Part shown: positions 1 through 7,394 of the stretch, piece after piece
Layout of the letters: each line of letters starts with the position of its first letter
How positions within the stretch are numbered: the stretch's first letter is position 1
NCBI GenBank assembly: GCA_937934115.1
Contig: CALHAH010000030.1
Location: 1 to 64,000, forward strand
From: an uncultured Thermoanaerobaculum sp.
GTDB lineage: Bacteria > Acidobacteriota > Thermoanaerobaculia > Thermoanaerobaculales > Thermoanaerobaculaceae
DNA length: 64,000 bases
Direction of reading: 5' to 3'
The notes under the pieces: model-generated
What the model saw: the letters and a program-made list of their open reading frames with translations, nothing else
Databases searched by the model: none
Told to the model about the DNA's origin: nothing
Position numbers and translations under genes: made by a program

Positions 1-1563
1 ACGGTGATCATCACGGGCGGCGTGGGCAACCCAGCCTCGCGCCAAGCCTTCCACGCTTCGCGCCAGTCGTAACCCAAAAGGTAGTAAGCGTTCAGCACCA
101 GATCGGGCAGGGGTTCCTCGGGATTGGCGCGGCGGTTGAGGTCGTCCTTGACCTCCGGATCGTTGTAGATGTGATAAAGGCGACACTTGTAGGTCTTGGC
201 GTCAGGAACGGCGTCATCGCGCACCACCACGCGCGGCGTTTTGACCAAACCCGACTCGATGGCGTCGTTCAGGCCGCAGTCGCTGACGATCCAGCCCAAG
301 AGCGCCTCCTCGCCGCGTTTCTTGCCCGCGGGGGTGAAGGGCATGGCGGAGAAATTATAGCAGGTGAGGATGCCCCGCGAGCGGTGGCGCCGGTCTAGGC
401 CGCCGATCCACACCGTTGCTTCCTCGGCGCTGTCCTTGAGGTGGCGCTGACGAAGGTCCTTGCCCTCCGCCTCCCAGTTGACCAGCCAGGCGTGGTAGGT
501 ATTGGCAATTTTGCGGATGTCTTCATCGGGCAATTCGCGGTGGCTGCGCCCTACCATCCGTCCCATCGTGTGGGCGTCGATGAAAAGCACCCTCCCGCGG
601 CGGTCGCGTCGGGGCGACGCACGCATCTCCCATGCCCGCTTCCATGGCGTATCTTCCCGCAGCCGTTCGCCGCCCCAATCGGCGACGTTGAAGGGGGGAT
701 TGGCCAGGATGGAGTCGGCCTTAAGATCTGGGAAACGATGGTTGTGGAAGGTGTCACCGTGGGCCATTTGTGCGTCGATGCCGCGGATGGCAAGGTTCAG
801 GTTGGCGCAACGCCACGGGGTGTGGTTCAGTTCTTGACCGTAAATGCTGATCCGGGACGTGGCGGAGGTTTTGTGGCCGTTGCCGGTGGCGAGGGCTTTA
901 CGGAACGCAACAGGCTGCACAAGCATTGCGGATGATCCGCAACAAGGATGGTAGACGCGGTCTTCAAAGGGCTCGTGCATCGCCACCAAGAGCTTGACCA
1001 CCCAGCGCGGCGTGGCACATGTGCCGCCTTTTTTGCCCTCTTTGCTTGCGAACTGCTTGCGAAAGTGTTCGTACATCCGACCCAGGGCGTCTTTAGCCCG
1101 GGCTTGAGCGTCACCCACCCTGATGTTGCTGATGAAGCCTATGAGCTGGCCGAGACGGTGCGTGTCCAGCGCTGGGCGGGCGTAGGCTTTGGGGAGCACG
1201 CCTTTGAGCGAAAACGTATCCCGTTCGCTGGCAGCCATCGCGTCATCCACGAGCTGACCGATGGTGGGTTTTCTGGCATGCGCCTTGAGATGTGCGAAGG
1301 GTGCCTTTCTCGGAACCCAGAAGGTGTTCTGCGCGCGGTATGCGTCGAGGTCCTCCGGGTCCGCATACGGCTCCTTTTCCAACCGCAGGCGGTGCTCCTG
1401 GAAAGCACTGGCGATGTACTTGCGGAAGATGAGACCCAGCACCGCGTGTTTGGGCGTCGAGAGAGCCGCAAAGGGCGCGGGCCTTGCGCCACAGCTTGGT
1501 TTTACAACCAACGGTGGTGCGGTTGGTGGTCAATTTCCAGGTCTGTGGGTGCCGCGTGGCCAT
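1..1563 (-). pseudogene. Restriction-modification remnant: HsdM (type I N6-adenine methylase) N-terminal part fused in frame to a type III-like Res/DEAD helicase fragment; runs off the left edge
   Basis: Minus-strand hand translation gives an HsdM-like start ([34 protein letters not shown]), a frame change near 1450, then one open frame to base 1: [162 protein letters not shown], then Res-like ..[103 protein letters not shown]. Confidence 0.75.
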
Positions 1564-1728
1564 AGGAGCACCTCCCAAAAGCTTTTCTTACACACGTGCG
1601 GCGCGGCAGCCGAGCATGGTCAGCACCATGTTACCGGAAAAAGCAGTGGCAAGACCACAAGCAAAGAAGCACGGGCTTTTTCGGTGGTGTTTCCTGCAGT
1701 AAGCGCCGGACCTTCGGCCAAAGAAAAA

Positions 1729-2082
1729 TGGTGGAGGCGGGGGGAATCGAACCCCCGTCCGAAGGACCTGTGCCGGCGGTGTCTCCGTGTGCAGCTTGCT
1801 TTTTTCTCTCGCCCCACCGGCTGGGAGCAAGCACCCTACCGGCGGAGCCAGCTTGCGTAGGTGTCGGTTTCCGGTGGCAAGCACCCCGGAAACCCAAGCC
1901 CGTTACGCGACGCCTTCACCGGGTCTCGGGCCGCGACCCCTTGGTGTCGGCGTGGCTGTCAATTAAGCAGCCAGAGCGAGTTCAGCGTTGGCAGCTGTGT
2001 GTTTCCGCCTGTTTTACGTGGCGACGGACCACGACACGCTGCCGCCAGCCCAGCTGTCCCCCGTCGAACCCGGTACGCCCCC
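1729..2082 (-). ncRNA. ssrA: tmRNA (transfer-messenger RNA)
   Basis: Minus strand begins GGGGGCGTACCGGGTTCGACGGGGG and ends GGTTCGATTCCCCCCGCCTCCACCA; the 7-bp acceptor stem GGGGGCG/CGCCUCC pairs (one G-U); internal tag ORF ends ..A-N-A-E-L-A-L-A-A-stop. Confidence 0.95.
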
Positions 2083-2158
2083 GTGTTCGCGGTCTGAGAC
2101 CAATATAGGTCCTCCTCGGCTCCTTGACGAGTCCCCACCAAAGTTCTAAGGTTGACCT

Positions 2159-2533
2159 ATGGCGAGACTGGAGCCGATCAGCCTCATCGTAACCTCGGTG
2201 GGGACCGAAACGCAAGCGGTGGATATCTCAGAAGAACTGGTCCACAGGGGGTTGGCCACCTGTGTGAACATCGTGCCGTGTTTGCGGTCCATTTACAGGT
2301 GGAAGGGCAAGGTGTGCTCGGATAGCGAGTATTTGCTCCTCATCAAGACGCGCTCGGCGCTTTTTCAGCAAGTGGCTGATGCCATACGTGAGCTGCACTC
2401 CTACGAGCTGCCGGAAATTTTGGAGTTTTCCGTTACCAACGCCGAGGAAAACTTTCACCGCTGGGTGGTGGAAATGGCCACGGGTGCGTTCCAAACCCCC
2501 GACGCCATGGAAGAGCTCCCACAGTACGACTAG
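2159..2533 (+). CDS. cutA: Divalent cation tolerance protein CutA
   Basis: CutA1 family pattern: VTSVGTETQAVDISEELVHRGLATCVNIVP..SIYRWKGKV..E..LLIKT..SYELPEILEF. Confidence 0.93.
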   Translation: MARLEPISLIVTSVGTETQAVDISEELVHRGLATCVNIVPCLRSIYRWKGKVCSDSEYLLLIKTRSALFQQVADAIRELHSYELPEILEFSVTNAEENFHRWVVEMATGAFQTPDAMEELPQYD

Positions 2534-2555
2534 AAGCTGCCGCCGGCCGCGCCCC

Positions 2556-2584
2556 TTGACAAAGCAAACGCTATCTTCGAGACT
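2556..2584 (+). promoter_or_regulatory. Candidate promoter of the TetR-family gene (TTGACA - 17 nt - GAGACT)
   Basis: Perfect -35 hexamer TTGACA at 2556-2561 with a weak -10 at 2579-2584. Confidence 0.45.
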
Positions 2585-2601
2585 GAATGAAGGTTCAGTC
2601 A
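2584..2601. promoter_or_regulatory. Candidate FadR(Bacillus/Thermus-type) operator TGAATGAAGGTTCAGTCA
   Basis: Imperfect palindrome resembling TGAATGA-N4-TCATTCA, flanked as GACTGAA..TTCAGTC, just downstream of the -35 and overlapping the annotated ATG. Confidence 0.5.
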
Positions 2602-2610
2602 GGGGGGGCC

Positions 2611-3273
2611 GTGGCCAGGGGTGAGCAGGGAAAGGGAGCAAAACGAAAGGCAATCCTGGAAGCGGCGGTGCGCGTGTTTGCAGAAAAGGGCTACTTCGGT
2701 GCGCGCATGCGCGATGTGGCCGCTGTTGCCCAAGTGGCGGATGGCACCCTGTACCTCTACTTCGACAGCAAGGAAGACCTCCTTACAGCGGTGCTGGAGG
2801 AGCACGCCCAAGCCTTTGTGGAACGAGCTCGCCGCGACTGCGCCCAGCTTTCCGACCCGCGTCACATGTTGCAAACAGTGTTGGAACGCCACCTGGCAAG
2901 TTTGGAGGCTAACCGGGCTTTGGCCACGGTGTTCCAAATTGAGCTGCGCCACTCCCGCAAATTCTTGCGCCGCATCGCCAAAGGTCAGGTCTCCCAGTAC
3001 TTGCAGCTCCTTCAGGAAATCGTGGGCAGCGGCGTTTCCCAGGGTGTCTTTCGCCGCGAGCTGGATCCGAAAGTGGCAGCGCGGGTGATTTTCGGGGCCG
3101 TGGACGAGCTGGTTACGGCTTGGATTTTGGCGCAAAAGCCTTCAGGCCTGAAAGAGCAAGTAGCACCGTTGTTGGACGTGCTTTTTTACGGGCTTTGCCG
3201 CACCACCAACCAGGAGGTGCAGGAAAAAGGGGGAAACCATGAGCGCACCAACCACCTTACCGGAAGTCTTTAG
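2611..3273 (+). CDS. TetR/AcrR-family transcriptional regulator, FadR-like (alternative upstream start 2587)
   Basis: N-terminal HTH: KRKAILEAAVRVFAEKGYFGARMRDVAAVAQVADGTLYLYFDSKEDLL; adjacent to an acyl-CoA ligase gene. Confidence 0.85.
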   Translation: MARGEQGKGAKRKAILEAAVRVFAEKGYFGARMRDVAAVAQVADGTLYLYFDSKEDLLTAVLEEHAQAFVERARRDCAQLSDPRHMLQTVLERHLASLEANRALATVFQIELRHSRKFLRRIAKGQVSQYLQLLQEIVGSGVSQGVFRRELDPKVAARVIFGAVDELVTAWILAQKPSGLKEQVAPLLDVLFYGLCRTTNQEVQEKGGNHERTNHLTGSL

Positions 3274-5014
3274 AGTTTGGCGACAAACCACTCCGGAACC
3301 AGCACTCATTGACGCCCGGGGGGGGGCCGACCGACGGATCCCCGCCCGCGAGGTGAGTCGGCTGGTGGCAAGCTTGGCCCTGGGCTTGGAAAAGCTGGGG
3401 GTGCAAAAGGGGGATCGTGTCGCCCTTATTTCCGGCAACCGGCCCGAATGGCACGTGGTGGATTTTGCCCTCCACCATCTGGGGGCGGTGAACGTTCCCA
3501 TTTACACGACGCTTCTGCCACCACAAATGGCCCACATCATGAAGGACTCCGGGGCGAAGGTTTGTGTGGTGGAAAACCAGGAGCTTTTGACCAAGGTCCT
3601 GGAGGCTAAGGGGAGTTGCCCCGAGCTTGCCCACGTGGTGCTCATGGAAGGGCAGCCACCGCAGGGGGTGCATCCCTGGTCCGCGGTTTTTGACGTGGTA
3701 CGCGAGGACAAGGCGCCAGAAGTTTTGGAATCCATGCTACCGCGTGTGAGGCCCGAGGACCTGGCCACAATCATTTACACCTCGGGGACCACGGGCGAAC
3801 CCAAAGGGGCCATGCTCACCCATGACAATTTCGTCTTTAACGCGCTTTCCGCAGCCTCCGTGCAGGATTGGCCACCGTACAAAGAGGTAGCGCTTTCGTT
3901 TTTGCCTCTCTCCCACGTGCTGGAACGGCTTGTGGATTACATTCTTTTCGCCTACGGGATCAGCATCGCGTACTGCGGCATTTTGGAGGCGGGAGACGCG
4001 TTGCGCCGCATTCGCCCGCACCTCTTTGCCGCTGTCCCGCGCTTTTACGAGAAGGTGTACGACCGCATCATGGCCGAGGGCGCCCATGGTTCACCCCTGA
4101 AGCAAAAGATCTTCCACGCTGCCATCGGGGAAGCTCTAAAAGCCTTGCGCAGCGGCAAGAAAGGGTTAAAGTACCGGCTTTTTGATGCCTTGGTCTACAA
4201 GAAAATCCGCAACGCTTTCGGCGGAAGATTGCGTTTTTCCATTTCCGGAGGCGCCCCTCTTCCCGTGTACGTGGGAGAGTTTTTGCAGGCCTTAGGGATT
4301 TACGTGCTGGAGGGGTACGGGCTTACCGAGACCTCGCCGGTGATTACCGTGAACACCACCAAAAAAGCCAAGCTGGGGACAGTAGGACCACCGATTCCAG
4401 GTGTGGAGGTGAAAATCGCGCCTGACGGCGAAATCCTAACCCGCGGCCGGCACGTGATGAAGGGGTATTGGAACAAACCTGAAGCCACACGGGAGGCCAT
4501 TGACGCCGAGGGCTGGTTCCACACTGGGGATGTGGGAGAGCTGGACGAGGAAGGGTATTTGCGGATTACCGACCGCAAGAAGGACATCCTGGTGACCGCC
4601 GGCGGCAAAAACATTGCGCCGCAACCCATAGAAAACCAGCTTAAGGCCTCCAAGTTCATTGAAAACGCCGTGCTCTTTGGCGACCGCAAGCCCTACGTGG
4701 TGGCGCTGCTGGTGCCAAACTTCGAGGAACTCACCCACTGGGCCCAGGCGCAGGGCATACCCACCGAAAACCGGGAGGCGCTCGTTACGCACCCTGCCGT
4801 AGTGGAGCTGTACCAAGGCATCGTGGACGAGGTGAACCGCAACTTGGCGCGCTTTGAAACAATCAAGAAGTTCCACCTGCTGCCGGAGCCGTTCACCATG
4901 GACGGGGGGGAGCTCACCCCCACCCTCAAGGTCAAGCGCCGGGTGATTCAACAGCGCTTTGGGCATCTCATTGACGCCATGTACAGCGAGGGCGAAGGCG
5001 TCAGCGAGCGCTAG
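3239..5014 (+). CDS. AMP-dependent long-chain fatty acid-CoA ligase
   Basis: AMP-binding signature IIYTSGTTGEPKGAMLTHDNF, VLEGYGLTETSP, GWFHTGDVGELDEEGYLRITDRKKD. Confidence 0.93.
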   Translation: MSAPTTLPEVFRVWRQTTPEPALIDARGGADRRIPAREVSRLVASLALGLEKLGVQKGDRVALISGNRPEWHVVDFALHHLGAVNVPIYTTLLPPQMAHIMKDSGAKVCVVENQELLTKVLEAKGSCPELAHVVLMEGQPPQGVHPWSAVFDVVREDKAPEVLESMLPRVRPEDLATIIYTSGTTGEPKGAMLTHDNFVFNALSAASVQDWPPYKEVALSFLPLSHVLERLVDYILFAYGISIAYCGILEAGDALRRIRPHLFAAVPRFYEKVYDRIMAEGAHGSPLKQKIFHAAIGEALKALRSGKKGLKYRLFDALVYKKIRNAFGGRLRFSISGGAPLPVYVGEFLQALGIYVLEGYGLTETSPVITVNTTKKAKLGTVGPPIPGVEVKIAPDGEILTRGRHVMKGYWNKPEATREAIDAEGWFHTGDVGELDEEGYLRITDRKKDILVTAGGKNIAPQPIENQLKASKFIENAVLFGDRKPYVVALLVPNFEELTHWAQAQGIPTENREALVTHPAVVELYQGIVDEVNRNLARFETIKKFHLLPEPFTMDGGELTPTLKVKRRVIQQRFGHLIDAMYSEGEGVSER

Positions 5015-5020
5015 GGGTCT

Positions 5021-6010
5021 TTGCGGTTGCAACCCACGGACGTGCCGGCTTTTGCGGGCCAACTTCCCCGCCCGGTGTATCCGATGCTTTTGCCCACACC
5101 GTACCCCGTGGGGCCGGTGTGGGTGTACCTCTTGCCGGGTGATCCCCTCACCCTGGTGGACACCGGCCCCGCCACCGGCGTGGCTTGGCAAGCCCTCAGG
5201 GCAGGGCTGGCGGGCTTCGGGGTTCAACCCCAAGACATCAAACGGGTGCTGGTGACCCACGGCCACCACGATCACATGGGTTTGGCACGCAGGCTGCAAC
5301 GTTTCGGCGCCGAGGTTTTCGCCCACCCTGCTGACCGCAACAATTTGGCACTGCGGCGGCACTTCGCTAACCTGAACGGCGTTTTACGCCGCTTGGGCGT
5401 GAGCTTGCCCCACCGCCTGCTGATGATGGTGGGCCTTTGGGCGCTGGATCGCACCAGTAGGCCCCTGACGCGGGTGTCACCCTTAGCCGATGGGCAAGAA
5501 CTCCCGTCAAGCCACGGCCCCATCACGGTGCACCACGTGCCGGGGCATTCACCCGGGCACGTGGCCTTTGAGTTGCCAGAGGCGAGCGTGTGGCTTTCCG
5601 GAGATGTGCTTCTGTCCGGCATCGTTCCCAATGCGGTGTTGGAGCCGGACCCAGATCGCCCCACGCGCCCCTTCCCCGCCCTTTGCGTGTACCAGAAGAC
5701 CCTCCAGCAGCTTGCCAGTTCCCCACCCCGGGCCCTGTTACCAGCGCACGGGCCACCCATCCTGGACGTGGCGGAACTGGCGCGGGAAACCCTGGGCAAG
5801 CAGGAACAGAGGTCGCAAGCTATTCTCCGCCATCTTTCGCGCGAGCCGCAAACCGTGGCCGCCATCCTCGCCGCTGTCTACCCCAAGGCGCGCGGACTGG
5901 CGTTGTTCCTTGCGTACTCTGACGTTTACGGTCACCTTTTGAGGTTGGAACGTCAGGGGCGGGTGGAACGGGTCAACTGGGGAGGAAAAGAAGCCTTTCG
6001 CAAGGGGTAG
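5021..6010 (+). CDS. MBL-fold metallo-hydrolase
   Basis: VTHGHHDHMGLARRL motif, VHHVPGHSPGHVAFEL, WLSGDVLL; C-terminal winged-helix-like segment. Confidence 0.9.
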   Translation: MRLQPTDVPAFAGQLPRPVYPMLLPTPYPVGPVWVYLLPGDPLTLVDTGPATGVAWQALRAGLAGFGVQPQDIKRVLVTHGHHDHMGLARRLQRFGAEVFAHPADRNNLALRRHFANLNGVLRRLGVSLPHRLLMMVGLWALDRTSRPLTRVSPLADGQELPSSHGPITVHHVPGHSPGHVAFELPEASVWLSGDVLLSGIVPNAVLEPDPDRPTRPFPALCVYQKTLQQLASSPPRALLPAHGPPILDVAELARETLGKQEQRSQAILRHLSREPQTVAAILAAVYPKARGLALFLAYSDVYGHLLRLERQGRVERVNWGGKEAFRKG

Positions 6011-6289
6011 GTCGAGACTTCATAGCGCAAACCTTGCAAGCCGCCACCCAACCCAAAAGCGAAAGCCAGCGCACCAACCCCTTTACGCAGGGCCTGTTGC
6101 TTCCAGCCGAAGGCCAAGTGCAAACCGCAAAGGCCTTTCATCGCGCCCCCCGGTCCGACCTGGCAAACCGAGGTTGGCGTCCCTGGCCGCCGGCAACCCC
6201 ATCGCTTGACAAAAAAAGGCGTGTTCGCCTTGCCCTGGAAAAACCTTGCGCTTGGGAGCGGGGAGCGACGAAAGGAGAGAGTGAGGTCC

Positions 6290-6496
6290 ATGAGAAAGAA
6301 GATGCTGGCAGTTTGTGCGACTCTTTTGTTGGCCTTGGGGGCTGCCGTTGGGCCTGCGGTGAGCAAAGCACGTCCACACCAGTGCGGGACTTTTGAGTTT
6401 TACACCAAAAGCAACGGTTGCGACCACGAAAGGTACCGGTACACTGATGGCAAGACGGGGGAGTGGATTGGCACCGTGGAAATCATTTACTGTTAG
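6290..6496 (+). CDS. Small secreted Cys-containing protein (68 aa, DUF6289-like by impression)
   Basis: Signal peptide MRKKMLAVCATLLLALGAAVGPAVSKA then HQCGTFEFYTKSNGCDHERYRYTDGKTGEWIGTVEIIYC; purine-rich SD AAAGGAGAGA upstream. Confidence 0.6.
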   Translation: MRKKMLAVCATLLLALGAAVGPAVSKARPHQCGTFEFYTKSNGCDHERYRYTDGKTGEWIGTVEIIYC

Positions 6497-6622
6497 AGGT
6501 AAAGAGTAAGGCGGCGATTTCGCAGGAGGGGGTTTGGTTCCAGGAGCCCCCGGGCTATTTCCGCCGCGCCCTTTTTGAACCGGCGGACCATCCTTAGCCC
6601 ATCCGCAAACCCAAAAGAGCCT

Positions 6623-6657
6623 CCCGGTGCCCATGCGGGCACCGGGTTCTGTTCTTT
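6623..6657 (+). terminator. Rho-independent terminator-like hairpin
   Basis: Perfect 10-bp stem CCCGGTGCCC-ATGC-GGGCACCGGG followed by TTCTGTTCTTT. Confidence 0.75.
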
Positions 6658-6836
6658 AGCTGTCCACTGGCGGTAAGTTTTCGTGGGGGAAGAACACGAA
6701 GTGGCAGGCAAAAGAGCCCGACACGCTGTAGCCAGCGGGCAGGCAGGCGAGTGCAATCATCCCAAAAGAAGGGTCCGCTGAGCCGCCATACCGCGATGGC
6801 CGTGGGACCAAGAGCAACCAAGGCGGTTTTTTTCGG

Positions 6837-6842
6837 TACAAT
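6837..6842 (+). promoter_or_regulatory. -10 box (TACAAT) of pgsA promoter; start codon at about +1
   Basis: TACAAT followed by 9 nt then ATG at 6852. Confidence 0.5.
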
Positions 6843-6851
6843 CCCCACGGT

Positions 6852-7394
6852 ATGTGGAACCTCCCCAATACCCTGACCTTTTTTCGCATTGCGTTGGTGC
6901 CGCTTTTGGTGGTGGTACTGCTTACCCGATTCGAAGGCTCCGAATTTTGGGGACTGGGCATTTTCCTTTTGGCAGCCCTCACCGATCTCTTTGACGGTTT
7001 TTTGGCGCGACGGATGGGAAGCGTAACCAAAGCCGGCATTTTTCTGGATCCCGTGGCCGACAAGCTTTTGATGTCAGCGGCGTTCATTTCCCTGGTGGAG
7101 CTCGGGGTCGCCCCCGCATGGATGGTGGTGGTGATCGTGGGTAGGGAGTTTGCGGTTTCCGGTTTGCGCCACGTGGCTCAAGACCAGGGGGTGGTGATCA
7201 CCGCCAACTGGTGGGGCAAGCTCAAGACCCTTTCGCAAATTGTGGCGGTTTCTTTATCCATCGTCAGCCACCAGCTGGGCCGCTGGTCCCACCTTTCACG
7301 GGTGGCTTTATGGGTAGCGCTTTTCATGACCGTGGCTTCGCTGGTGAGCTACTTCGGCTCCTTTTGGCCTAAAGTGGTGGGGAACCAGCGGTGA
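6852..7394 (+). CDS. pgsA: CDP-diacylglycerol-glycerol-3-phosphate 3-phosphatidyltransferase
   Basis: CDP-alcohol phosphatidyltransferase motif: LTDLFDGFLARRMGSVTKAGIFLDPVADKLL. Confidence 0.93.
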   Translation: MWNLPNTLTFFRIALVPLLVVVLLTRFEGSEFWGLGIFLLAALTDLFDGFLARRMGSVTKAGIFLDPVADKLLMSAAFISLVELGVAPAWMVVVIVGREFAVSGLRHVAQDQGVVITANWWGKLKTLSQIVAVSLSIVSHQLGRWSHLSRVALWVALFMTVASLVSYFGSFWPKVVGNQR

